From DASQUK01 sp963756425 (GTDB lineage Bacteria > Actinomycetota > Acidimicrobiia > Acidimicrobiales > VFJN01): a stretch of 64,000 nucleotides of DNA. Shown one piece after another: positions 33,179 to 42,159 of the stretch. Under the pieces are notes generated by a model. That model was not told the origin of the DNA and ran no database searches. It saw only the letters and a program-made list of their open reading frames with translations. The DNA is taken from contig CAVWNW010000007.1 of the NCBI GenBank assembly GCA_963756425.1, forward strand, positions 248,001 to 312,000. Reading direction: 5' to 3'. The stretch's first letter is position 1. Every line of letters starts with the position of its first letter. Position numbers and translations under genes: made by a program.

Positions 33179-34529
33179 CCGTGGTGCCTGCGCCGGCGCC
33201 GGTCCGCAGGACGCCCTCCCGGACCAGCCGTCGCACCAGCACCCGCCGGCTGTCGGGGTCGAGCAGGTCGGCCAGGTCGGCGACCGGCCGGGCCGCACCG
33301 TCGAGCAACCGGCGGACCGCCGGCTCCAGCGGGCCGGGCAGCAGGACGCGGCGGTCGCCGAGCGTCAGGCGCACCCGTCCGTCGTCCTCGTGGCCGATGG
33401 CGACCGGCCCACGGGCGCGACGGCGGACCACGGTCGTGTCATCGATTCGGTCTAGTGCGCTGATTTCGGCGAGCTGACCGTCGAGCAGGGGAGTGCGGCG
33501 GGCGAAGAACCGTTCGCTCACCTCGTCGGCGACGTCCCCCGGGTCGAGCCGCTCCAGCCAACCCATGAGGTCGGAGAGCGTCGACTTGACCGAGCGGATC
33601 GCCGCGTCCCGGTCGAACGGGTAGCCCGCCGGGAGGCTGGCGCGGAAGGCCACGTCGTCACCGGCCCGATCGAGGACCTGGCGGAGCACGTCGTGGACGG
33701 TCGTCGCCAGGACACCGAGGGTCAGGTGCAGCGACGTGCCCTGCTGCGTGGCCGCCGAGTGGACGAAGCCGCGCGGCAGGTAGAGCGCGTCGCCAGCGGC
33801 GAGGTCGGTCTCGAACATGACAGGCTGGGCCGCGGCCAGCTCGTGAATGGACCGATGGTGGGCAAGGGGGGCGGCGACGACCGGCGTGCGGACCACCCAG
33901 TGCTTGACGCCGGCCACCTGCAGGACGAACACGTCGTGCGTGTCGTGGTGCGGCGCAAGCCCGGCGGCCCCGGGCGGCGTGAGATAGGCGTTGGCCTGCA
34001 GCGGATGGCCCAGCGCCAGCTCGAGGTCGCCGCAGAATCGCGCCAGCGTCGGCCACCAGCGGTGTAGCGACTGCAGCACGATGGTGGCGCCCCCGGCGAA
34101 CAGGTCGAGGACCCGGCCCGTGTCGATCAGGTCGGAGAACTGGTGCCGGCCCGTGCGGCCGGGGCGCGTGTAGCTCCGCGGATCCACCGGCTCGCCGTCA
34201 CGGACGAGGCGGAAAGCCGGCTGGCGCAGCCCGGATCCCGTGAGCGCCCGGTCCACATCGTCGAGAGAGAGGAGGTCCCCGAAGGGCCCGGCGCCCGAGA
34301 ACAGGCGAGGCTCGACGCCGAAGACGTTGGCGAGGAACTCAGCCGGATCGCCGACGCAGCGGCCGAGCGCCTCGTGGCCGGCGTCGGTCGCGGCCCCCTG
34401 GGCGCCCGAGGCCGGACCCCGGCTATGAATCGGTCTCGTCGGAGTCGCTGTCCGCGGGCCCGGTGTCGGGGTCGACGCCGTCCGCGTCGTCGGTGCCGTC
34501 GACGTCCTCCTTGGGGTCGGTGGCGTCAT
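33171..34529 (-). CDS. Cupin-4 / JmjC-like 2-oxoglutarate oxygenase
   Basis: A JmjC-type cupin resembling ribosomal oxygenases (RoxA/NO66): double-stranded beta-helix with HHDTHDVFVLQVAGVKHW (HxD) and PRGFVHSAATQQG (distal His), then a winged-helix-like C-terminus. Family members hydroxylate protein side chains (Arg, His or Asp). The conserved part begins about residue 50 (LGRCVGDPAEFLANVFGVEP). In that frame the only ATG is at 34529, inside the acidic-peptide gene, giving a 30-residue Thr/Pro tract. The next candidate is an ATT at 34430 touching the peptide's stop. No ATG, GTG or TTG lies between, so the start is unresolved. Confidence 0.8.
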   Translation of the reverse strand: MTPPTPRRTSTAPTTRTASTPTPGPRTATPTRPIHSRGPASGAQGAATDAGHEALGRCVGDPAEFLANVFGVEPRLFSGAGPFGDLLSLDDVDRALTGSGLRQPAFRLVRDGEPVDPRSYTRPGRTGRHQFSDLIDTGRVLDLFAGGATIVLQSLHRWWPTLARFCGDLELALGHPLQANAYLTPPGAAGLAPHHDTHDVFVLQVAGVKHWVVRTPVVAAPLAHHRSIHELAAAQPVMFETDLAAGDALYLPRGFVHSAATQQGTSLHLTLGVLATTVHDVLRQVLDRAGDDVAFRASLPAGYPFDRDAAIRSVKSTLSDLMGWLERLDPGDVADEVSERFFARRTPLLDGQLAEISALDRIDDTTVVRRRARGPVAIGHEDDGRVRLTLGDRRVLLPGPLEPAVRRLLDGAARPVADLADLLDPDSRRVLVRRLVREGVLRTGAGAGTTGG

Positions 34530-34614
34530 CGTCGTCGGTCACCTCGCTCGCCCGCTCGTGACGCCACTCGGTGGCGATGTCGCCATCGGACAGACCGCGG
34601 ATCACGTCAGTCAT
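34423..34614 (-). CDS. Small highly acidic protein upstream of the cupin oxygenase
   Basis: A 63-residue protein with a mixed N-terminus (MTDVIRGLSDGDIATEWRHE) and an extremely Asp-rich tail (TDDDDATDPKEDVDG.., SDSDETDS) predicted to be disordered. The ribosome-binding site is strong (GAGGAGGGAG). Its last 107 bp overlap, in another frame, the first possible start of the oxygenase gene, and both belong to one operon with the sucrase/ferredoxin gene. It could be a substrate or regulator of the oxygenase. This is inference; no family was recognised. Confidence 0.65.
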   Translation of the reverse strand: MTDVIRGLSDGDIATEWRHERASEVTDDDDATDPKEDVDGTDDADGVDPDTGPADSDSDETDS

Positions 34615-34653
34615 CTGGGACTCCCTCCTCGGACCTTCGATTGCTCCGGGACG

Positions 34654-35712
34654 CTAACCGACCGCCCGGTCCTCCAACAGAGGATCGCCGGGGGTGGGCG
34701 TCAGGCCAGCAGCCTCGGCAACGAGCCGGTAGGACCGCAGCCGGGCGGCGGGGCCGTGCGTCATCGTCGTGATCATCAGCTCGTCGGCCTCGGTGCGATC
34801 GACCAGCTCGGCGAGCTGGCGACGAACGGTTTCCGGGCTACCGACGACGTGCGAGCCGGTCCAGGTCTTCACCACCTCGCGTTCCTGTGGCGTGAAGTTG
34901 TAGGCGGCCGCCTCCTCGGGCGTGGGGTAGCGGCCCGGCCGCCCCGATCGGAGCCGCAGGAAGGCCAGCGCGCCGGGACCGGCGAGCCACCGGGCGTCGT
35001 CGTCGGTCTCGGCGCACATCACCGAGACACCGAGCATCACGTGTGGCTCGTCCAGCTGCTCCGAGGGGCGGAACGCCTCCCGGTAGGCGGCGAGCGCCGG
35101 CAGGGTGTTGCCGGCCGCGAAGTGATGGGCGAACGAGAACGGCAGGCCGAGCATGCCCGCCGCCTGCGCGCTGTAGTCGCTGGAACCGAGCAGCCACACC
35201 GCGGGTCGATAGCCCAGGCCGGGCGTGGCGGTGATGTTGCGGTACGGGTGACCCTCGGGAAATGCGCCATCGAAGTAGCCGAACAGCTCGACCAGTTGCT
35301 CGGGGAAGTCGTCGACGGCCAGCGGGAGTGGATTGCGGCGCAGCGCGCGGGCGGTGAGCTGGTCGGTTCCGGGCGCGCGTCCGATGCCGAGGTCTATGCG
35401 CCCGGGGTGCAGCGCCTCGAGCATGCCGAACTGCTCGGCAACCACGAGCGCTGAATGGTTCGGGAGCATGACTCCGCCGGAGCCGAGACGGATGGTCGAC
35501 GTGACTGCGGCGGCATGGGCCAGCAGCACCGGGGGAGAGGAGCTGGCGATACCCGGCATGTTGTGGTGCTCGGCCACCCAGTAGCGGGTGTAGCCGAGCC
35601 GGTCGGCCTCCCGTGCCAGCACCAGTGAGGCTTGGAGCGCCGCGGCTGGCGAGGAGCCCTCGCCTACGGGCGCCAGATCGAGGACCGACAGGGGGACGTG
35701 TGGAGCGGTCAC
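34654..35712 (-). CDS. LLM class (luciferase-like) flavin oxidoreductase
   Basis: A 352-residue TIM-barrel flavoprotein of the bacterial-luciferase superfamily. Typical stretches: PLSVLDLAPVGEGSSPAAAL, YWVAEHHNMPGIASSSP, GSGGVMLPNHSALVVAEQF, GRIDLGIGRAPGTDQ and the C-terminal VVGSPETVRRQLAEL. The AEHHN and LGIGRAPG motifs place it in the FMN-dependent MsnO8/luciferase-like group rather than the F420 glucose-6-phosphate dehydrogenase branch. The substrate is unknown. GTG start at 35712. Confidence 0.9.
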   Translation of the reverse strand: MTAPHVPLSVLDLAPVGEGSSPAAALQASLVLAREADRLGYTRYWVAEHHNMPGIASSSPPVLLAHAAAVTSTIRLGSGGVMLPNHSALVVAEQFGMLEALHPGRIDLGIGRAPGTDQLTARALRRNPLPLAVDDFPEQLVELFGYFDGAFPEGHPYRNITATPGLGYRPAVWLLGSSDYSAQAAGMLGLPFSFAHHFAAGNTLPALAAYREAFRPSEQLDEPHVMLGVSVMCAETDDDARWLAGPGALAFLRLRSGRPGRYPTPEEAAAYNFTPQEREVVKTWTGSHVVGSPETVRRQLAELVDRTEADELMITTMTHGPAARLRSYRLVAEAAGLTPTPGDPLLEDRAVG

Positions 35713-35728
35713 CGACCCCGCCCAACGC

Positions 35729-35759
35729 CCCCGCCCCGGCTGCTGTTCCCGGGGCGGGG
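35729..35759 (-). terminator. GC-rich terminator stem after the CsbD gene
   Basis: ccccgccccgg (35729-35739) and ccggggcgggg (35749-35759) form a perfect 11-bp stem with a 9-nt loop, 12 bp past the CsbD stop on the minus strand and just before the LLM gene. Confidence 0.75.
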
Positions 35760-35771
35760 CGGGAGCAATGG

Positions 35772-36008
35772 TCAGCGGTCCTCGTGGGCCTCCTGGCGGG
35801 CCTCGTGCACCTGCGCCTCGGCCCGCGCCCGTGCCGCCTCGGTCTCGCGCTTGGCGGCCTCACGTTCGGCATCCGCCTTGTCCTGCTGGGCCCGACCCTC
35901 GCGACGGAGGCGCTCGTCGTCGGTAACGTCACCCTTGGCTTCCTTCAGCCTGCCCTTGATGCCCTCGAAGATGCCGCGAATGCCTGACTTGGCGCCGGAA
36001 TCGGCCAT
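35772..36008 (-). CDS. CsbD-like stress protein
   Basis: A 78-residue very hydrophilic protein: a short CsbD-like segment (GIKGRLKEAKGDVTDDERLR REG) followed by a long Ala/Glu/Arg-rich helix that looks like a single coiled coil. Such proteins accumulate in general stress and stationary phase; actinobacterial members are often called microaggregate-binding proteins. GGAAGGA lies upstream of ATG 36008. The divergent DUF429 gene begins about 30 bp away. Confidence 0.8.
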   Translation of the reverse strand: MADSGAKSGIRGIFEGIKGRLKEAKGDVTDDERLRREGRAQQDKADAEREAAKRETEAARARAEAQVHEARQEAHEDR

Positions 36009-36041
36009 GGTCGATCCTTCCCACTCGAGGATGTGGTCGGT

Positions 36042-36758
36042 GTGAGCTTCCCTGCTGGCGGTCCGCAAACACACGGGGTCCTTGGTGTCGACGGCTGCCG
36101 CTCCGGCTGGGTGGGCGTCGTGCTGGCACCGGCGCGCCCGGTCGTGGGCGTGCTCGGCGCCACGATGGCCGAACTGGTCGAGGCCGCGAGCGCCGCCGCT
36201 GGGACCCTCCAGGCCATCGGCATCGACATGCCCATCCATCCGCCCGAGGCCGGGTACCGCCAGGCCGATCTCGCCGCCCGTGCCCACCTCGGCCGCAAGG
36301 CGAGCAGCATCTTCCCCACGCCGGCCCGGACGGTGCTCGACGCGCCGTCGTATGCCGATGCGTGCGCCGTTGCCCGCGCCTTGGACGGCCGCGCCATCAG
36401 CCGGCAGGCCTGGGCGCTGCGCGCCAAGATCCTCGAGGTGGGTGCGTGGCTGCCGGCGGCTCCCTGCCCCGCCTACGAGGTCCACCCCGAGGTGTCGTTC
36501 TCGCTGCTGACCGGCGCACCCATCATCGCAGGCAAACGGAGTGCCGCGGGGTTGGCGGCGCGGCGGCAGGCCCTGTCGCAGGCGGGGATCGTCGCGCCCA
36601 CCGACCTGGCCGATGCCCGTGGGGTGGCCGCCGACGACGTTCTCGATGCCGCCGTCGTGGCGTGGAGCGCCCGGCGCATCGCCGCCGGACGGGCCCTCAG
36701 CTTCCCCGATCCGCCCGAGCGGCTACCCGACGGGCGGCTGGACGCCATCTGGGCGTGA
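36042..36758 (+). CDS. DUF429 family protein (RNase H-like fold)
   Basis: About 238 residues. The N-terminal GVLGVDGCRSGWVGVVL and later AIGIDMPIHPPEAGYRQAD and YEVHPEVSFSLLTGAP are diagnostic for DUF429, a predicted RNase H-like nuclease family whose acidic residues (Asp in GVDG and GIDMP) are kept. No activity is established. GTG 36042 has GAGGA about 10 nt upstream and is preferred over GTG 36033. The last 36 bp overlap the convergent ABM gene. Confidence 0.8.
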   Translation: MSFPAGGPQTHGVLGVDGCRSGWVGVVLAPARPVVGVLGATMAELVEAASAAAGTLQAIGIDMPIHPPEAGYRQADLAARAHLGRKASSIFPTPARTVLDAPSYADACAVARALDGRAISRQAWALRAKILEVGAWLPAAPCPAYEVHPEVSFSLLTGAPIIAGKRSAAGLAARRQALSQAGIVAPTDLADARGVAADDVLDAAVVAWSARRIAAGRALSFPDPPERLPDGRLDAIWA

Positions 36759-37118
36759 TCCGCCGGCGGCCGGCACATCGCCTCGAGACGTGAACGTGAG
36801 CACCCTCGTGCAGTCGCACACCTGGATGCTGTACTCGGCGTAGAAGCGGTCGCGGCCTGCCTGCTGGGCGAGTCGGTGGTCGGGGTGCTCCCGCCAGGCC
36901 CGTTGGGACTCGGCGTCGGAGAACGTCACGAGCGTCACCCGCTCCCCGTCGTCGGCCGTGAACGACTTGACGTCCACCAATCCCGGCATGGTGTGGGCCA
37001 GGGCGAACATCTCGGCGGCCCGTGGCTCGTACTCGTCGACCGCTTCGGGCCGCAGCCTCGAGCGGAACACGGTCACGACCTGGCTCGCGGCCAACGGTTG
37101 CTCGGCGCGGTCACCCAT
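36723..37118 (-). CDS. Antibiotic biosynthesis monooxygenase (ABM) domain protein
   Basis: A 131-residue dimeric ferredoxin-like fold protein: QVVTVFRSRLRPEAVDEYEP, MPGLVDVKSFTADDGERVTL and HPDHRLAQQAGRDRFYAEYS. ABM proteins are cofactor-free monooxygenases or haem-handling proteins. The C-terminal 20 residues run over the end of the DUF429 gene. TACCGT at 37130-37125 lies 6 nt before the ATG, so the mRNA is predicted to be leaderless. Confidence 0.85.
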   Translation of the reverse strand: MGDRAEQPLAASQVVTVFRSRLRPEAVDEYEPRAAEMFALAHTMPGLVDVKSFTADDGERVTLVTFSDAESQRAWREHPDHRLAQQAGRDRFYAEYSIQVCDCTRVLTFTSRGDVPAAGGSRPDGVQPPVG

Positions 37119-37148
37119 CGCGCCACGGTACCGGCGTGGCTGGTGCGC

Positions 37149-39701
37149 TCAGCCGGTGATTTCCACGGGCAGCACGTGGTCGATGGCGGCCGAGCTGCGC
37201 CCAACGTGTAGCTCGTAGCGTCCCGGGTCCATCCGCCAGCCCGGCGTTGAGACGGGGCCTGACGGCCGCCGCATCGGCAGAGCGGCCGCGCGCGCGGCGA
37301 TGGCGTCGCCGTCGGGCGGGGCGGCGTCCCAGTAGGCGAAGGCCCGGCCGTCGAGCTCGATCCGCACCGTCGTCGTCTCCCCCGGGTCGAGCCGCACCTT
37401 TGCGAAGCCCGCCAACTCCTTGGGGGGCCGCATCACCCGGGGCGCGCGCGAGGCCACGTAGCACTGCACCACCTCGGTGCCCCGGCGGTCGCCCGTGTTG
37501 GTGACCGGGACCGTCGCGACCAGCCGTTCGCCCGCCGCCAACTCCGCCCTAGTCGTCGACGGTCGCGACACTGTCGGCTCGCCGATGGCGAACCTGGTGT
37601 ACGAGCCGCCGTGGCCGAACGGGTACCGCGTCGGCAGGTGGCGGGCCTCGTACCAGCGGTAGCCGACAAGCACGCCCTCGCCGTAGCGCACCCGGCCGCT
37701 CTCTCCCGGGAAGTTCCCGAACGACGGGTTGTGCTCGAGCCGCTCGGGCAGGGTCATCGGCAGCCGCCCGGCAGGCTCGGCATCGCCCAGCAGCACATCG
37801 GCCAACCCGCCGGCCATCTCCTGTCCGCCGAACCAGATCTGTAGCACGGCGGGGGCGTCGGGCGCCCACGCCATCGTGACTGGCGACCCGGCGTTGACCA
37901 CCACGACGGTGGCCGGGTTGGCATCGAGGACGCGGCGCACCAGCTCGTCCTGGGCCCCGGGTAGGTCCATCGACGTCCGGTCATGGCCCTCGGACTCCCA
38001 CTCGCCGGTGGTGCCCACGATGACGACGGCGGCGTCCGCCTCGGCCGCGGCGGCGACGGCCCGCTCGAGTAGGTCCGGCGGCTCGGGGGCCCGGCAGCCC
38101 ACCTTGAGGGCGCCCTGGCCCCGCCGCGCCAGGGCCGAGAACTCGACCACCACGTCGACCGCCGCGCCCGCCACCAGCTCGACCGGCGCCTCGACCTCCA
38201 GGCTGCCCATCCCGTAGAACGCATCGCCGGCCGGAGGCGGGTCGGCGAACCCGTCGATCACCACGCGGTCGCCGACGGTGAGCCGCGCCCGCCCCGCCTG
38301 GATCAGCGTGAACACGTGGGTGCCGCTCTCGGCGGGGGTGAACCGCGTGAGCGCCCGGAGGGACCAGCCGGAGCGGGGCAGCTCCGGTGCCGGGGGTTCG
38401 AGGGCGAGCAGTTCGAGGACGGGCATCCGGGCACGATGCACGACGTCGCCGCCGGGGTTGGGATCTGCGAAGTACTCGAGGTCGAAGCCCACGCCGCCGC
38501 TGGGCGACTCGGTGCTCCGCCCACCCAGCGTCGGCGTCGAGCGGCGGTTGTCGCAGCCCCGTTCGTGCACCACGCGGACGCCGTCGCCCAGCGCCGCCCT
38601 GAGCCCCTCCAGCGGCGTGACCAGGTAGCGGGGACGGAGCGACGCGGATCCACCGCCCATGATCTGGGCGCGGTCGGCGTTGGGGCCGATCACCGCCAGG
38701 GTGCGGAGCGCGGAACGATCGAGCGGCAGCAGCCCGTCGTTGGCCAGGAGGACCATCGATTCCGCCGCCGCGCGCCGCGCCAGCCCGCGGTCCTCGGGCT
38801 GGTCCACGGGTTGGTCATCGCCGCTCGGTTCGCGCTCGGCGGCGCCGGTCACTCCGATGCGCTCGAAGGCGGTGAGCAGGCGTGTGACCTGGCCATCGAC
38901 CACGGCCTCGGCCACGTCGCCGGCGCGCACGGCCGCCGCCAGCGCCGGGCCGAAGGCGCGCGCCGGCCCCGGCATCTCGAGGTCGATGCCCGCCTCGGCG
39001 GAGGCCACGGTGCCGGTGACGCCGAACCAGTCGGTGACGACGAACCCCTCGAAGCCCCACTCGTCCCGCAGGATGCCGGCGATGAGCTCGGGCTGCTCGG
39101 AGCACCAGCGCCCGTTGACCCGGTTGTAGCTGGTCATCACCCCGAGCGACCCGCCCTCGCGGACCGCCAGCTCGAAGGGGCGGAGATAGATCTCGCGGAG
39201 CGCCCGCTCGTCGATCTCGGAGCTGATCGTGTAGCGCTCGAACTCGGCGTCGTTGCCCACGAAGTGCTTGACCGTCGTCGCCACGCCGTGGGACTGCGCG
39301 CCGCGCACGTACCCGGCGGCGACTCGCCCGGCCAGCAGGGGATCCTCCGAATAGCACTCGAAGTTGCGACCGGCGAGGGGCGAGCGGTGGATGTTGACCG
39401 TTGGCGCGAGCAGGACACGCGCTCCCATGGCCCGCGCCTCCCGCCCGACCAGCGCACCCACCCGTTCGACCAGGTCGGGGTCCCAGGTGGCGCCAAGTGC
39501 GGATCCACAGGGCACGCAGGTGGCGGTGGGTCCGGCCGGGCCCGGCTGGTTGCCGCGGGCGCCATTGGGGCCGTCGGTCAGCTGGACCGAGGGGATGCCG
39601 AGGCGGGGCACCGAGGCGGTGGACCACATGTCGACGCCGGCGGTGAGTGCCGCCTTCTCGTCCAGCGTCAGCTCGGCCACCAGCTTGTCGATGTCGGTCA
39701 T
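37149..39701 (-). CDS. Glycoside hydrolase family 3 beta-glucosidase with PA14 domain
   Basis: An 850-residue GH3 enzyme. The N-terminal barrel contains KHFVGNDAEFERY and the nucleophile Asp224 in GFVVTDWFG. The second alpha/beta domain follows, interrupted by a PA14-type beta domain (about residues 415-545, STESPSGGVGFDLEYFADPN), and a fibronectin-III-like domain closes the protein (YEARHLPTRYPFGHGGSYT.., GDRRGTEVVQCYVA). No signal peptide, so it is cytoplasmic and would cleave imported beta-glucosides. Length and domain order match the PA14-containing GH3 subgroup. The adjacent genes do not suggest a sugar operon. Confidence 0.95.
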   Translation of the reverse strand: MTDIDKLVAELTLDEKAALTAGVDMWSTASVPRLGIPSVQLTDGPNGARGNQPGPAGPTATCVPCGSALGATWDPDLVERVGALVGREARAMGARVLLAPTVNIHRSPLAGRNFECYSEDPLLAGRVAAGYVRGAQSHGVATTVKHFVGNDAEFERYTISSEIDERALREIYLRPFELAVREGGSLGVMTSYNRVNGRWCSEQPELIAGILRDEWGFEGFVVTDWFGVTGTVASAEAGIDLEMPGPARAFGPALAAAVRAGDVAEAVVDGQVTRLLTAFERIGVTGAAEREPSGDDQPVDQPEDRGLARRAAAESMVLLANDGLLPLDRSALRTLAVIGPNADRAQIMGGGSASLRPRYLVTPLEGLRAALGDGVRVVHERGCDNRRSTPTLGGRSTESPSGGVGFDLEYFADPNPGGDVVHRARMPVLELLALEPPAPELPRSGWSLRALTRFTPAESGTHVFTLIQAGRARLTVGDRVVIDGFADPPPAGDAFYGMGSLEVEAPVELVAGAAVDVVVEFSALARRGQGALKVGCRAPEPPDLLERAVAAAAEADAAVVIVGTTGEWESEGHDRTSMDLPGAQDELVRRVLDANPATVVVVNAGSPVTMAWAPDAPAVLQIWFGGQEMAGGLADVLLGDAEPAGRLPMTLPERLEHNPSFGNFPGESGRVRYGEGVLVGYRWYEARHLPTRYPFGHGGSYTRFAIGEPTVSRPSTTRAELAAGERLVATVPVTNTGDRRGTEVVQCYVASRAPRVMRPPKELAGFAKVRLDPGETTTVRIELDGRAFAYWDAAPPDGDAIAARAAALPMRRPSGPVSTPGWRMDPGRYELHVGRSSAAIDHVLPVEITG

Positions 39702-39813
39702 GAGCGCAGCTCCTGACCGGTCGACCGTGCGACCGCCAGGGAGCCGGGCGACGATGGGTGCGGGGGCGCAGCCCCCGAGGATGCACGGTCATGACCCCCT
39801 CCAAGGCGAAACC

Positions 39814-39852
39814 GGTTGTAGCCATGCGGCGATACACCGCATGGCCACAACC
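39814..39852 (-). terminator. Long stem-loop terminator
   Basis: ggttgtagccatgcgg (39814-39829) pairs with ccgcatggccacaacc (39837-39852) with one mismatch and a 7-nt loop. It lies 22 bp past the stop of the frameshifted gene at 39874 on the minus strand and before the GH3 gene. Confidence 0.7.
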
Positions 39853-39873
39853 AGAAGGGTGGGGACGGCACGC

Positions 39874-40981
39874 TCAGGGCGCGACCGAGTCCCAGCTGGC
39901 GAAGCCCGACGGGTCGTGCCGGCCCATCGTGCCGTGCTCGAACAGGCCCCAGCCCTCGGCGCCGTCGCACGTGGCGCGGCCCACGTGGTCGATCACCCCG
40001 AAGGGGATCCGGGCCACGACCGCCGGGTCGGTGAGCTCGTACACCGCACCCGCGACCCATGCCGCGACCCCGCCATTGGCCGTGACCCCAGTCGGGGTCG
40101 CCCCCATAGCCGGCGCCGACGTGGAGGGCGACGTAGCCGAGCGATGACACCTCGAGATCCAGCGGCTTGCCGCCCCGCTCGGTCAGGCGGATCGCGGCCC
40201 GCTCGGGCAGCCGGGTGGCGGACCGGTAGGTGATCTCCACCTCGGGCCAGCCCAGCTGCTCGACGCGGCCGTTGGGCCACACGCGGGTGGCGTCGTTGAG
40301 CGTGCGGTAACCGTCGGCGTCCTCCTGGACGATGACGACGACGGCGAAGTCGTCGAAGCGGAGCGGGACGTACAGCCACCACAGCCCAGCGGTGGGATCG
40401 TCCGCCGGACGCCCGGCCGACTCGCTCTCGCCCACGGGCCTGATCCCCCAGGACCGGTCCCGGGTGCCGACCCACACGTCGGGCGACACCAGCACCTCGT
40501 CGCCAGCGATGCGGAGAACCCCCTCCCAGGCGCCCACCTGGGCGAAGCGGGAGGCGTCCAGGATGGCCCGCGCCCCCGCTCGCATGACGTGGGGTTGCTC
40601 CATGACCGCCGGGAACGAGCCCTCCCAGTGCAGGTCGAAGCCCAGGCCGTGGTCGTCGCCGTCACACACCAGGCGGATCCGCCGCAGCGGCTCGACGACC
40701 TCGACGCGGTAGGGCCCGACCCTGGGAGCGAGCCGCTCGTCGCCGAGGGCGTCGGAGCAGCGGATCGTCCACTGGCGCTCGCCCCGGCGGACGGTGGCAT
40801 AGGCGTCGACCACCCCGAGGTTGGGGTAGACGCCGAGCCCGGTGACGAAGAACAGGTCGCCGGTCCGATCGTGCGCGTTGAAGTAGGACCGGTCGTAGAA
40901 GTTGCGGTCGCTCGACGCCACGTAGCGCAGCGACAGGGGGGCCTGATGGATCGGGTACTCGTCCAGGGGCACGGGGTGCAT
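39874..40981 (-). pseudogene. Protein of unknown function, frameshifted near 40060
   Basis: A gene of about 370 codons in two frames. The N-terminal 300 residues (RYVASSDRNFYDRSYFNAHD, DLFFVTGLGVYPNLGVVDAY, GLGFDLHWEGSFPAVMEQPH) form a beta-rich, lipocalin-like domain found next to kinases and acyl-CoA enzymes in mycobacteria; I cannot name its function. At about 40060 one extra base shifts the frame. The other frame continues WVAGAVYELTDPAVVARIPF and ends WDSVAP at 39874. Removing one base restores GQWRGRGWVAG. It is separated from the upstream APH-type kinase by 9 bp on the same strand. A sequencing error is as likely as decay. Confidence 0.7.
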
Positions 40982-40990
40982 CGGCCCGTC

Positions 40991-42106
40991 CTACCAGTTC
41001 CAGTATTTGCCGGCGAGCATGCGCTCGAGCGGCTCGCGGTTCATCACCAGGTCGTCGACGTCACCGGGTGCGTCGACCTCGCCAAAGTGGACCTGCCGGT
41101 GCCCGGTGCGCAGGAACACGATGGCGTACTGGAGGGCCGCGTAGGTGCCGTAGAACCCGAGGTCGCGCGGCGTGTGACCGGTGAGCGACTCGTAGCTACC
41201 GGCGACGTCGTCGGGCCGCAGGAACGCGGGCATCCCCGGCAGGTCCATGGAGTTGGCGATGTCCTCGAAGATCCGGTGGCCGTAGATCAGCCACGCGACG
41301 TCGAGCTCGCGAGGGCCGAGCGCCGCCATCTCCCAATCGAGCACCGCCACCGGAGCGAAGTCCCGGTACATGACGTTGCCGATGCGCGAGTCGCCCCAGC
41401 ACGCCACCGTCCTGCCCTCGTCGGCCGGCCAGTGCGCGTCCAGCCAGGCGAATCCGCGCTCGACCAGGGGTGAGCGCCGTCCCAGCCCGGCCACGGCGAA
41501 CTCGTACCACGCCCGGGTGTGGTTCACGCGCCGCCGGAGCGGCGTGTCACCGGGGGCCTCGAGGGCCAGGAACGCGAACCGCTCCTGGGGACGGTCGATG
41601 GCGTGCAGCTCGGCCAGGACCGCCAGGGTGCCGTCCTGGAGCCGGCGCTGATCCGCGGGGTGGGCGTCGAACAGCCAGCTGTCCCCGAAGTTGTAGGGCA
41701 TGACGTCGGGCGGCACCTGGCCGTCGATCCGTCCCATCACGAAGAACGGTGCGCCGAGCGGCCCCGGATCCGGCTCCGACCACCACACCGGCGGGACCGG
41801 CACGCTCGTCAGCCGGTCGACAAGGCCGATCGCCCGGTACTGCCGATCGAGGTCGTAGCTGGGGAACACCGGGACGTCGGCGGGGTCGGGCGCCACCCGA
41901 GCCACCAGTCGCTGGGGGCAGCGGGCACCGTCACGGGCCCACTCGGCGTCGAACAACAGCGTCTCGCTCGACATCCCGTTGGCCGAGGTGCCCTCGAGCG
42001 AGCCGACGACCGGATCTGCGTCGGGCGGGAGCTTCGTCGCCAACCACCACTCCAACCGCTGCCGCAGCTGGGCGGGATCGCGACTCGATCGCTGCAGCGC
42101 CTCCAC
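40991..42106 (-). CDS. APH-family kinase, ACAD10/11 or LvaA-like
   Basis: A 371-residue kinase-fold protein. The N-lobe has LVARVAPDPADVPVFPSYDL, the catalytic loop is VACWGDSRIGNVMYRDFAPV (GDxxxxN) and the metal Asp is in AVLDWEMAALG. YEFAVAGLGRRSPLVERGFAWL and GFYGTYAALQYAIVFLR fit the group related to the kinase domain of ACAD10/11 and to bacterial 4-hydroxyacyl-CoA kinases. GTG 42106 is 8 nt behind TACCCT and is preferred over GTG 42136. It is operonic with the frameshifted gene downstream. Confidence 0.85.
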   Translation of the reverse strand: MEALQRSSRDPAQLRQRLEWWLATKLPPDADPVVGSLEGTSANGMSSETLLFDAEWARDGARCPQRLVARVAPDPADVPVFPSYDLDRQYRAIGLVDRLTSVPVPPVWWSEPDPGPLGAPFFVMGRIDGQVPPDVMPYNFGDSWLFDAHPADQRRLQDGTLAVLAELHAIDRPQERFAFLALEAPGDTPLRRRVNHTRAWYEFAVAGLGRRSPLVERGFAWLDAHWPADEGRTVACWGDSRIGNVMYRDFAPVAVLDWEMAALGPRELDVAWLIYGHRIFEDIANSMDLPGMPAFLRPDDVAGSYESLTGHTPRDLGFYGTYAALQYAIVFLRTGHRQVHFGEVDAPGDVDDLVMNREPLERMLAGKYWNW

Positions 42107-42114
42107 AGCGGTCG

Positions 42115-42124
42115 AGGGTAGTGT
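42115..42124. promoter_or_regulatory. Overlapping divergent -10 elements
   Basis: TACCCT on the minus strand (42120-42115) serves the kinase GTG at 42106. TAGTGT on the plus strand (42119-42124) precedes the small membrane gene at 42160. The two hexamers share the TA at 42119-42120. Confidence 0.5.
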
Positions 42125-42159
42125 GACCGAGGACACACGGGCGTCCGGAGGGACCGGCC

